DNA of 64,000 nt. Source: Entelurus aequoreus (lineage: Eukaryota > Chordata > Actinopteri > Syngnathiformes > Syngnathidae). A program made the position numbers and the translations under genes. The notes beneath the pieces are model-generated. The model saw nothing but the letters and a program-made list of their open reading frames with translations, was not told where the DNA came from and did no database searches. Below, piece by piece: positions 49,023 to 61,200 of the stretch; position 1 is the first letter of the stretch; every line of letters begins with the position of its first letter. The stretch spans positions 4,330,401 through 4,394,400 of the forward strand of contig NC_084732.1 of NCBI RefSeq assembly GCF_033978785.1. The letters are read 5' to 3'.

Positions 49023-50756
49023 AGGCCTACTGAAAGCCACTACTACCGACCACGCAGTCTGATAGTTTATATATCAATGATGAAATCTTAACATTGCAAC
49101 ACATGCCAATACGGCCGGGTTAACTTATAAAGTGACATTTAAAATTTCCCGGGAAATATCCGGCTGAAACGTCGCGGTATGATGACGTATGCGCGTGACG
49201 TAGTCAGAGTAACGGAAGTTATGGTACCCCGTAGAATCCTATACAAAAAGCTCTGTTTTCATTTCATAATTCCACAGTATTCTGGACATCTTTTGCAATG
49301 TGTTTAATGAACAATGAAGGCTGCAAAGAAGACAGTTGTAGGTGGGATCGCTGTATTAGCAGCGGACTACAGCAACACAACCAGGAGGACTTTGTTGGAG
49401 AGCAGACGCGCTAGCCGGCGACCTCACCTTGACTTCCTACGTCTCCGGGCCGCCAAACGCATCGGGTGAAGTCCTTCGTCCTTCCGCCGATCGCTGGAAC
49501 GCAGGTGAGCACGGGTGTTGACGAGCAGATGAGGGCTGGCTGGCGTAGGTGGAGAGCTAATGTTTTTAGCAAAGCTCTGTGCGGTCCGGTTGCTAAGTAG
49601 GCTTCAATGGCGTCGTTAGCGCAGCATTGTTAACCTTCGCCAGCCTGGAAAGCATTAACCGTGTATTTACATGTCCACGGTTTAATAGTATTGTTGATTT
49701 TCTATCTATCCTTCCAGTCAGGGGTTTATTTTTTTTGTTTCTATATGCAGTTAAAGCACGATGCTATCACGTTAGCTTGTAGCTAAAGCGTTTCGCCGAT
49801 GTATTGTCGTGGAGATAAAAGTCACTTTAAATGGCCATTTCGCGTGCTCGACTCTCATTTTCAAGAGGATATAGTATCCCAGGTGGTTTAAAATACAAAT
49901 CCGTGATCCACAATAGAAAAAGGAGAGAGTACATAGTTCTGTGAGGTCCGGTTGCTAAGTTGCTAAATTAGCCTTAGCGTCGTTAGCAACAGCATTGTTA
50001 AGCCTTACAAGGCTGAGAATTTTTAACCGTGTAGTTACATGTACATGGTTTAATAGTATTGTTGATCTTCTGTCTATCCTTCAAGTCAGGGGTTTATTTC
50101 TTTTGTTTCTATCTTCATTTGAGAACGATGCTAACACGCTAGCTCAGTAGCTAAGTGTGTCACCGATGTATTGTCTTGGAGATAAAAGTCACTTTAAATG
50201 TCCATTTCGCGTGCTCGATATAGTATATAGATATAAATATATATAGATATATATAGATATAAATATATATAGATATATATATAGATATAAACCACCTGGG
50301 ATATAGTATCCCAGGTGGTTTAAAATACAAATCCGTGATCCACAATAGAAAAAGGAGAGAGTGTGGAATCCAATGAGCCAGCTTGTACCTAAGTTACGGT
50401 CAGAGCGAAAAAAGATACGTCCTGCACTGCACTCTAGTCCTTCACTCTCACATTCCTCATCCACAAATCTTTCATCCTCGCTCAAATTAATGGGGTAATC
50501 GTCGCTTTCTCGGTCCGAATGTCTCTCGCTCCATTGTAAACAAAGCGGAATTGTGAGGAATACTAGCTCCTGTGACGTCACGCTACTTCCGGTACAGGCA
50601 AGGCTTTTTTTTATCAGCGAGCAAAAGTTGCGAACTTTATCGTCGATTTTCTCTACTAAATCCTTTCAGCAAAAATATGGCAATATCGCGAAATGATCAA
50701 GTACGACACATAGAATGGATCTGATATCCCCGTTTAAATAAAAAAAAATCATTTCA
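49023..50756 (+). mobile_element. DNA-transposon-like element, copy B (most complete)
   Basis: Starts with the terminal repeat AGGCCTACTGAAA, whose inverse TTTCAGTAGGCCT ends copies A and the array. It then runs through a left region with TGATGACGTATGCGCGTGAC and CGGAAGTTATGG, and a segment (49300-49504) ending CAG before GTGAGCACGGG. Next come the GGTTTAATAGTATTGTTGA block and the right-end block with TGACGTCA. It lacks its own last bases: after TTTCAGT it continues into the first satellite unit. A TTAA flank fits piggyBac-like insertion but also TA/TWA-targeting families. No intact transposase is present. Length ~1.7 kb suggests a non-autonomous element. Confidence 0.7.
50219..50322. repeat. 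ATAGATATA simple repeat ending in a 16-bp-stem hairpin
   Basis: Within copy B the expected sequence after GCGTGCTCGA is replaced by about 70 bp of (TATAGATATAAA)-type repeat. It ends in a near-perfect palindrome: the arms at 50288-50303 and 50307-50322 (ACCACCTGGGATA / TATCCCAGGTGGT and flanks) pair over 16 bp around a 3-base loop. The right arm is native to the element. The left arm is an inverted copy, so this is likely a templated repair or replication-slippage scar. Confidence 0.8.
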
Positions 50757-51157
50757 GTGTGGAGAGTGTGGAATCCAATGAGCCAGCTTGTACCTAAGTT
50801 ACGGTCAGAGCGAAAAAAGATACGTCCTGCACTGCACTCTAGTCCTTCACTCTCACATTCCTCATCCACAAATCTTTCATCCTCGCTCAAATTAATGGGG
50901 TAATCGTCGCTTTCTCGGTCCGAATCTCTCTCGCTCCATTGTAAACAACGGGGAATTGTGAGGAATCCTAGCTCCTGTGACGTCACGCTACTTCCGGTAG
51001 GGGCAAGGGTTGTTTTTAATCAGATACCAAAAGTTGCGATCTTTATCGTCGATTTTCTATACTAAATCCTTTCAGCAAAAATATGGCAATATCGCGAAAT
51101 GATCAAGCATGACACATAGAATGGATCTGCTATCCCCGTTTGAATAAAAAAAAATCA
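50757..51157 (+). repeat. First right-end satellite unit, isolated between copies B and C
   Basis: Begins GTGTGGAGAGTGTGGAATCC, which joins the truncated terminus TTTCAGT of copy B. It covers the right ~400 bp of the element, and at about 51158 is joined to the left region of copy C (AAAGCCACTACTACCGACC) without the terminal AGGCCTACTG. It has the same structure as the long units of the main array downstream. Confidence 0.8.
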
Positions 51158-52298
51158 CAAAAGCCACTACTACCGACCACGCAGTCTGATAGTTTATATA
51201 TCAATGATGAAATCTTAACATTGCAACACATGCCAATACGGCCGGGTTAACTTATAAAATGACATTTAAAATTTCCCGGGAAATATCCGGCTGAAACGTT
51301 GCGGTATGATGACGTATGCGCGTGACGTAGTCAGTTTAACGGAAGTTATGGTACCCCGTAGAATCCTATACAAAAAGCTCTGTTTTCATTTCATAATTCC
51401 ACAGTATTCTGGACAACAAATTGGAGATAAAAGGCACTGAATGTCCATTTCGCGTGCTCGACTCTCATTTTCAAGAGGATATAGTATCCCAGGTGGTTTA
51501 AAATACAAATCCGTGATCCACAATAGAAAAAGGAGAGAGTACATAGTTCTGTGAGGTCCGGTTGCTAAGTTGCTAAATTAGCCTTAGCGTCGTTAGCAAC
51601 AGCATAGTTAAGCCTTACCAGGCTGAGAATTTTTAACCGTGTAGTTACATGTACATGGTTTAATAGTATTGTTGGTCTTCTGTCTATCCTTCCAGTCAGG
51701 GGTTTATTTCTTTTGTTTCTATCTTCATTTGAGAACCATGCTAACACAGCTCAGTAGCTAAGTGTGTCACCGATGTATTGTCTTGGAGATAAAAGTCACT
51801 GTGAATGTCCATTTCGCGTTCTCGACTCTCATTTTCAAGAGGATATAGTATCCCAGGTGGTTTAAAATACAAATCCGTGATCCACAATAGAAAAAGGAGA
51901 GAGTGTGGAATCCAATGAGCCAGCTTGTACCTAAGTTACGGTCAGAGCGAAAAAAGATACGTCCTGCACTGCACTCTAGTCCTTCACTCTCACATTCCTC
52001 ATCCACAAATCTTTCATCCTCGCTCAAATTAATGGGGTAATCGTCGCTTTCTCGGTCCGAATCTCTCTCGCTCCATTGTAAATAAAGCGGAATTGTGAGG
52101 AATACTAGCTCCTGTGACGTCACGCTACTTCCGGTACGGGCAAGGGTTGTTTTTAATCAGATACCAAAAGTTGCGATCTTTATCGTCGTTGTTCTCTACT
52201 AAATCCTTTCAGCAAAAATATGGCAATATCGCGAAATGATCAAGTACGACACATAGAATGGATCTGCTATCCCCGTTTAAATAAAAAAAATCATTTCA
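51158..52298 (+). mobile_element. DNA-transposon-like element, copy C (internal deletion)
   Basis: Left region (51158-51417) as in copy B, through CCACAGTATTCTGGACA. It is then fused at about 51418 to ACAAATTGGAGATAAAAGGC in the right half. It therefore lacks the central ~400 bp, including the candidate exon and donor of copy B, and the first bases of the left terminus. The right end again runs into a satellite unit through TTTCAGT. Copies B and C bracketing a single unit suggest unequal exchange within the block. Confidence 0.75.
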
Positions 52299-55200
52299 GT
52301 GTGGAGAGTGTGGAATCCAATGAGCCAGCTTGTACCTAAGTTACGGTCAGAGCGAAAAAAGATACGTCCTGCACTGCACTCTAGTCCTTCACTCTCACAT
52401 TCCTCATCCACAAATCTTCCATCCTCGCTCAAATTAATGGGGTAATCGTCGCTTTCTCGGTCCGAATGTCTCTCGCTCCATTGTAAACAAAGCGGAATTG
52501 TGAGGAATCCTTTGTCTTGTGACGTCACGCTACTTCCGGTACAGGCAAGGGTTGTTTTTAATCAGATACCAAAAGTTGCGATCTTTATCGTCGTTGTTCT
52601 CTACTAAATCCTTTCAGCAAAAATATGGCAATATCGCGAAATGATCAAGTATGACACATAGAATGGATCTGCTATCCCCGTTTAAATAAAAAAAAATCAT
52701 TTCAGTGTGGAGAGTGTGGAATCCAATGAGCCAGCTTGTACCTAAGTTACGGTAAGAGCGAACAAATATACGTCCTGCACTGCACTCTAGTCCTTCACTC
52801 TCACATTCCTCATCCACAAATCTTCCATCCTCGCTCAAATTAATGGGGTAATCGTCGCTTTCTCGGTCCGAATCTCTCTCGCTCCATTGTAAACAAAGCG
52901 GAATTGTGAGGAATACTAGCTCCTGTGACGTCACGCTACTTCCGGTACGGGCAAGGGTTGTTTTTAATCAGATACCAAAAGTTGCGATCTTTATCGTCGA
53001 TTTTCTCTACTAAATCCTTTCAGCAAAAATATGGCAATATCGCGAAATGATCAAGTACGACACATAGAATGGATCTGCTATCCCCGTTTAAATAAATAAA
53101 AAAAATTTCAGTGTGGAGAGTGTGGAATCCAATGAGCCAGCTTGTACCTAAGTTACGGTCAGAGCGAAAAAAGATACGTCCTGCACTGCACTCTAGTCCT
53201 TCACTCTAAAGTTCTTTCATCTTCGCTCAAATTAATGGGGTAATCGTCGCTTTCTCGGTCCGAATCTCTCTCGCTCCATTGTAAACAAAGCGGAATTGTG
53301 AGGAATACTAGCTCCTGTGACGTCACGCTACTTCCGGTACAGGCAAGGCTTTTTTTTATCAGCGAGCAAAAGTTGCGAACTTTATCGTCGATTTTCTCTA
53401 CTAAATCCTTTCAGCAAAAATATGGCAATATCGCGAAATGATCAAGTAGGACACATAGAATGGATCTGCTATTCCCGTTTAAATAAAAAAAAATCATTTC
53501 AGTGTGGAGAGTGTGGAATCCAATGAGCCAGCTTGTACCTAAGTTACGGTCAGAGCGAAAAAAGATACGTCCTGCACTGCACTCTAGTCCTTCACTCTAA
53601 AGTTCTTTCATCTTCGCTCAAATTAATGGGGTAATCGTCGCTTTCTCGGTCCGAATCTCTCTCGCTCCATTGTAAACAAAGCGGAATTGTGAGGAATACT
53701 AGCTCCTGTGACGTCACGCTACTTCCGGTACAGGCAAGGCTTTTTTTTATCAGCGAGCAAAAGTTGCGAACTTTATCGTCGATTTTCTCTACTAAATCCT
53801 TTCAGCAAAAATATGGCAATATCGCGAAATGATCAAGTATGACACATAGAATGGATCTGATATCCCCGTTTAAATAAAAAAAAATCATTTCAGTGTGGAG
53901 AGTGTGGAATCCAATGAGCCAGCTTGTACCTAAGTTACGGTCAGAGCGAAAAAAGATACGTCCTGCACTGCACTCTAGTCCTTCACTCTCACATTCCTCA
54001 TCCACAAATCTTCCATCCTCGCTCAAATTAATGGGGTAATCGTCGCTTTCTCGGTCCGAATGTCTCTCGCTCCATTGTAAACAAAGCGGAATTGTGAGGA
54101 GTCCTTTGCCTTGTGACGTCACGCTACTTCCGGTACAGGCAAGGCTTTTTTTTATCAGCGAGCAAAAGTTGCGAACTTTATCGTCGTTGTTCTCTACTAA
54201 ATCCTTTCAGCAAAAATATGGCAATATCGCGAAATGATCAAGTACGACACATAGAATGGATCTGCTATCCCCGTTTGAATAAAAAAAAATAATTTCAGTG
54301 TGGAGAGTGTGGAATCCAATGAGCCAGCTTGTACCTAAGTTACGGTCAGAGCGAAAAAAGATACGTCCTGCACTGCACTCTAGTCCTTCACTCTCACATT
54401 CCTCATCCACAAATCTTTCATCCTCGCTCAAATTAATGGGGTAATCGTCGCTTTCTCGGTCCGAATCTCTCTCGCTCCGTTGTAAACAAAGCGGAATTGT
54501 GAGGAATACTAGCTCCTGTGACGTCACGCTACTTCCGGTACGGGCAAGGGTTGTTTTTAATCAGATACCAAAAGTTGCGAACTTTATCGTCGTTGTTCTC
54601 TACTAAATCCTTTCAGCAAAAATATGGCAATATCGCGAAATGATCAAGTACGACACATAGAATGGATCTGATATCCCCGTTTAAATAAAAAAAAATAATT
54701 TCAGTGTGGAGAGTGTGGAATCCAATGAGCAAGCTTGTACCTAAGTTACGGTCAGAGCGAAAAAAGATACGTCCTGCACTGCACTCTAGTCCTTCACTCT
54801 AAAGTTATTTCATCTTCGCTCAAATTAATGGGGTAATCGTCGCTTTCTCGGTCCGAATCTCTCTCGCTCCATTGTAAACAACGGGGAATTGTGAGGAATA
54901 CTAGCTCCTGTGACGTCACGCTACTTCCGCTACAGGCAAGGCTTTTTTTTATCAGCGAGCAAAAGTTGCGAACTTTATCGTCGATTTTGTCTACTAAATC
55001 CTTTCAGCAAAAATATGGCAATATCGCGAAATGATCAAGTTCGACACATAGAATGGATCTGCTATCCCCGTTTAAATAAAAAAAAATCATTTCAGTGTGG
55101 AGAGTGTGGAATCCAATGAGCCAGCTTGTACCTAAGTTACGGTCAGAGCGAAAAAAGATACGTCCTGCACTGCACTCTAGTCCTTCACTCTCACATGCCT

Positions 55201-58200
55201 CATCCACAAATCTTCCATCCTCGCTCAATTTAATGGGGTAATCGTCGCTTTCTCGGTCCGAATCTCTCTCGCTCCATTGTAAACAAAGCGGAATTGTGAG
55301 GAATCCTTTGCCTTGTGACGTCACGCTACTTCCGGTACAGGCAAGGCTTTTTTTTATCAGCGAGCAAAAGTTGCGAACTTTATCGTTGATTTTCTCTACT
55401 AAATCCTTTCAGCAAAAATATGGCAATATCGCGAAATGATCAAGTACGACACATAGAATGGATCTGATATCCCCGTTTGAATAAAAAAAAATCATTTCAG
55501 TGTGGAGAGTGTGGAATCCAATGAGCCAGCTTGTACCTAAGTTACGGTCAGAGCGAAAAAAGATACGTCCTGCACTGCACTCTAGTCCTTCACTCTCACA
55601 TTCCTCATCCACAAATCTTCCATCCTCGCTCAAATTAATGGGGTAATCGTCGCTTTCTCGGTCTGAATCTCTCTCGCTCCGTTGTAAACAAAGCGTAATT
55701 GTGAGGAATACTAGCTCCTGTGACGTCACGCTACTTCCGGTACAGGCAAGGGTTGTTTTTAATCAGATACCAAAAGTTGCGATCTTTATCGTCGATTTTC
55801 TCTACTAAATCCTTTCAGCAAAAATATGGCAATATCGCGAAATGATCAAGTATGACACATAGAATGGATCTGCTATCCCCGTTTAAATAAAAAAAAATCA
55901 TTTCAGTGTGGAGAGTGTGGAATCCAATGAGCCAGCTTGTACCTAAGTTACGGTCAGAGCGAAAAAAGATACGTCCTGCACTGCACTCTAGTCCTTCACT
56001 CTAAAGTTCTTTCATCTTCGCTCAAATTAATGGGGTAATCGTCGCTTTCTCGGTCCGAATCTCTCTCGCTCCATTGTAAACAACGGGGAATTGTGAGGAA
56101 TACTAGCTCCTGTGACGTCACGCTACTTCCGGTACGGGCAAGGCTTTTTTTTATCAGCGAGCAAAAGTTGCGAACTTTATCGTCGATTTTCTCTACTAAA
56201 TCCTTTCAGCAAAAATATGGCAATATCGCGAAATGATCAAGTACGACACATAGAATGGATCTGATATCCCCGTTTAAATAAAAAAAAATCATTTCAGTGT
56301 GGAGAGTGTGGAATCCAATGAGCCAGCTTGTACCTAAGTTACGTTCAGAGCGAAAAAAGATACGTCCTGCACTGCACTCTAGTCCTTCACTCTCACATTC
56401 TTCATCCACAAATCTTTCATCCTCGCTCAAATTAATGGGGTAATCGTCGCTTTCTCGGTCCGAATCTCTCTCGCTCCATTGTAAACAAAGCGTAATTGTG
56501 AGGAATACTAGCTCCTGTGACGTCACGCTACTTCCGGTACAGGCAAGGGTTGTTTTTAATCAGATACCAAAAGTTGCGATCTTTATCGTCGATTTTCTCT
56601 ACTAAATCCTTTCAGCAAAAATATGGCAATATCGCGAAATGATCAAGTATGACACATAGAATGGATCTGCTATCCCCGTTTAAATAAAAAAAAATCATTT
56701 CAGTGTGGAGAGTGTGGAATCCAATGAGCCAGCTTGTACCTAAATTACGGTCAGAGCGAAAAAAGATACGTCCTGCACTGCACTCTAGTCCTTCACTCTA
56801 AAGTTCTTTCATCTTCGCTCAAATTAATGGGGTAATCGTCGCTTTCTCGGTCCGAATCTCTCTCGCTCCATTGTAAACAACGGGGAATTGTGAGGAATAC
56901 TAGCTCCTGTGACGTCACGCTACTTCCGGTACGGGCAAGGCTTTTTTTTATCAGCGAGCAAAAGTTGCGAACTTTATCGTCGATTTTCTCTACTAAATCC
57001 TTTCAGCAAAAATATGGCAATATCGCGAAATGATCAAGTACGACACATAGAATGGATCTGCTATCCCCGTTTAAATTAAAAAAAATCATTTCAGTGTGGA
57101 GAGTGTGGAATCCAATGAGCAAGCTTGTACCTAAGTTACGGTCAGAGCAAAAAAAGATACGTCCTGCACTGCACTCTAGTCCTTCACTCTAAAGTTCTTT
57201 CATCTTCGCTCAAATTAATGGGGTAATCGTCGCTTTCTCGGTCCGAATCTCTCTCGCTCCATTGTAAACAACGGGGAATTGTGAGGAATACTAGCTCCTG
57301 TGACGTCACGCTACTTCCGGTACAGGCAAGGCTTTTTTTTATCAGCGAGCAAAATTTGCGAACTTTATCGTCGATTTTCTCTACTAAATCCTTTCAGCAA
57401 AAATATGGCAATATCGCGAAATGATCAAGTACGACACATAGAATGGATCCGCTATCCCCGTTTGAATAAAAAAAAATCATTTCAGTGTGGAGAGTGTGGA
57501 ATCCAATGAGCCAGCTTGTACCTAAGTTACGGTCAGAGCGAAAAAAGATACGTCCTGCACTGCACTCTAGTCCTTCACTCTCACATTCCTCATCCACAAA
57601 TCTTCCATCCTCGCTCAAATTAATGGGGTAATCGTCGCTTTCTCGGTCAGAATCTCTCTCGCTCCATTGTAAACAACGGGGAATTGTGAGGAATACTAGC
57701 TCCTGTGACGTCACGCTACTTCCGGTACAGGCAAGGGTTGTTTTTAATCAGATACCAAAAGTTGCGATCTTTATCGTCGATTTTCTCTACTAAATCCTTT
57801 CAGCAAAAATATGGCAATATCGCGAAATGATCAAGTATGACACATAGAATGGATCTGCTATCCCCGTTTAAATAAAAAAAAATCATTTCAGTGTGGAGAG
57901 TGTGGAATCCAATGAGCCAGCTTGTACCTAAGTTACGGTCAGAGCGAAAAAAGATACGTCCTGCACTGCACTCTAGTCCTTCACTCTAAAGTTCTTTCAT
58001 CTTCGCTCAAATTAATGGGGTAATCGTCGCTTTCTCGGTCCGAATCTCTCTCGCTCCATTGTAAACAACGGGGAATTGTGAGGAATACTAGCTCCTGTGA
58101 CGTCACGCTACTTCCGGTACGGGCAAGGCTTTTTTTTATCAGCGAGCAAAAGTTGCGAACTTTATCGTCGATTTTCTCTACTAAATCCTTTCAGCAAAAA

Positions 58201-61200
58201 TATGGCAATATCGCGAAATGATCAAGTACGACACATAGAATGGATCTGATATCCCCGTTTAAATAAAAAAAAATCATTTCAGTGTGGAGAGTGTGGAATC
58301 CAATGAGCCAGCTTGTACCTAAGTTACGTTCAGAGCGAAAAAAGATACGTCCTGCACTGCACTCTAGTCCTTCACTCTAAAGTTCTTTCATCCTCGCTCA
58401 AATTAATGGGGTAATCGTCGCTTTCTCGGTCCGAATGTCTCTCGCTCCATTGTAAACAACGGGGAATTGTGAGGAATACTAGCTCCTGTGACGTCACGCT
58501 ACTTCCGGTACGGGCAAGGCTTTTTTTTATCAGCGAGCAAAAGTTGCGAACTTTATCGTCGATTTTCTCTACTAAATCCTTTCAGCAAAAATATGGCAAT
58601 ATCGCGAAATGATCAAGTACGACACATAGAATGGATCTGATATCCCCGTTTAAATAAAAAAAAATCATTTCAGTGTGGAGAGTGTGGAATCCAATGAGCC
58701 AGCTTGTACCTAAGTTACGTTCAGAGCGAAAAAAGATACGTCCTGCACTGCACTCTAGTCCTTCACTCTCACATTCTTCATCCACAAATCTTTCATCCTC
58801 GCTCAAATTAATGGGGTAATCGTCGCTTTCTCGGTCCGAATCTCTCTCGCTCCATTGTAAACAAAGCGTAATTGTGAGGAATACTAGCTCCTGTGACGTC
58901 ACGCTACTTCCGGTACGGGCAAGGGTTGTTTTTAATCAGATACCAAAAGTTGCGATCTTTATCGTCGATTTTCTCTACTAAATCCTTTCAGCAAAAATAT
59001 GGCAATATCGCGAAATGATCAAGTACGACACATAGAATGGATCTGCTATCCCCGTTTAAATTAAAAAAAATCATTTCAGTGTGGAGAGTGTGGAATCCAA
59101 TGAGCCAGCTTGTACCTAAGTTACGGTCAGAGCAAAAAAAGATGCGTCCTGCACTGCACTCTAGTCCTTCACTCTAAAGTTCTTTCATCTTCGCTCAAAT
59201 TAATGGGGTAATCGTCGCTTTCTCGGTCCGAATCTCTCTCGCTCCATTGTAAACAACGGGGAATTGTGAGGAATCCTTTGCCTTGTGACGTCACGCTACT
59301 TCCGGTACAGGCAAGGCTTTTTTTTATCAGCGAGCAAAAGTTGCGAACTTTATCGTCGATTTTCTCTACTAAATCCTTTCAGCAAAAATATGGCAATATC
59401 GCGAAATGATCAAGTATGACACATAGAATGGATCTGATATCCCCGTTTAAATAAAAAAAAATCATTTCAGTGTGGAGAGTGTGGAATCCAATGAGCCAGC
59501 TTGTACCTAAGTTACGGTCAGAGCGAAAAAAGATACGTCCTGCACTGCACTCTAGTCCTTCACTCTCACATTCCTCATCCACAAATCTTCCATCCTCGCT
59601 CAAATTAATGGGGTAATCGTCGCTTTCTCGGTCCGAATGTCTCTCGCTCCATTGTAAACAAAGCGGAATTGTGAGGAGTCCTTTGCCTTGTGACGTCACG
59701 CTACTTCCGGTACAGGCAAGGCTTTTTTTTATCAGCGAGCAAAAGCTGCGAACTTTATCGTTGATTTTCTCTACTAAATCCTTTCAGCAAAAATATGGCA
59801 ATATCGCGAAATGATCAAGTAAGACACATAGAATGGATCTGATATCCCCGTTTGAATAAAAAAAAATCATTTCAGTGTGGAGAGTGTGGAATCCAATGAG
59901 CCAGCTTGTACCTAAGTTACGGTCAGAGCGAAAAAAGATACGTCCTGCACTGCACTCTAGTCCTTCACTCTCACATTCCTCATCCACAAATCTTTCATCC
60001 TCGCTCAAATTAATGGGGTAATTGTCGCTTTCTCGGTCCGAATCTCTCTCGCTCCGTTGTAAACAAAGCGGAATTGTGAGGAATACTAGCTCCTGTGACG
60101 TCACGCTACTTCCGGTACGGGCAAGGGTTGTTTTTAATCAGATACCAAAAGTTGCGAACTTTATCGTCGTTGTTCTCTACTAAATCCTTTCAGCAAAAAT
60201 ATGGCAATATCGCGAAATGATCAAGTACGACACATAGAATGGATCTGATATCCCCGTTTAAATAAAAAAAAATAATTTCAGTGTGGAGAGTGTGGAATCC
60301 AATGAGCCAGCTTGTACCTAAGTTACGGTCAGAGCGAAAAAAGATACGTCCTGCACTGCACTCTAGTCCTTCACTCTAAAGTTATTTCATCTTCGCTCAA
60401 ATTAATGGGGTAATCGTCGCTTTCTCGGTCCGAATCTCTCTCGCTCCATTGTAAACAACGGGGAATTGTGAGGAATACTAGCTCCTGTGACGTCACGCTA
60501 CTTCCGGTACGGGCAAGGGTTGTTTTTAATCAGATACCAAAAGTTGCGAACTTTATCGTCGTTGTTCTCTACTAAATCCTTTCAGCAAAAATATGGCAAT
60601 ATCGCGAAATGATCAAGTACGACACATAGAATGGATCTGCTATCCCCGTTTAAATAAAAACAAATCATTTCAGTGTGGAGAGTGTGGAATCCAATGAGCC
60701 AGCTTGTACCTAAGTTACGGTCAGAGCGAAAAAAGATACGTCCTGCACTGCACTCTAGTCCTTCACTCTCACATTCCTCATCCACAAATCTTCCATCCTC
60801 GCTCAATTTAATGGGGTAATCGTCGCTTTCTCGGTCCGAATGTCTCTCGCTCCATTGTAAACAACGGGGAATTGTGAGGAATACTAGCTCCTGTGACGTC
60901 ACGCTACTTCCGGTACGGGCAAGGCTTTTTTTTATCAGCGAGCAAAAGTTGCGAACTTTATCGTCGATTTTCTCTACTAAATCCTTTCAGCAAAAATATG
61001 GCAATATCGCGAAATGATCAAGTACGACACATAGAATGGATCTGATATCCCCGTTTAAATAAAAAAAAATCATTTCAGTGTGGAGAGTGTGGAATCCAAT
61101 GAGCCAGCTTGTACCTAAGTTACGTTCAGAGCGAAAAAAGATACGTCCTGCACTGCACTCTAGTCCTTCACTCTAAAGTTCTTTCATCCTCGCTCAAATT

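Noticed and set aside
49023..50756. Firm assignment of the 48-62-kb element to piggyBac
   Set aside because: TTAA flanks fit, but the ends do not begin with the usual CCC/CCY of that superfamily and no transposase is present; superfamily left open.
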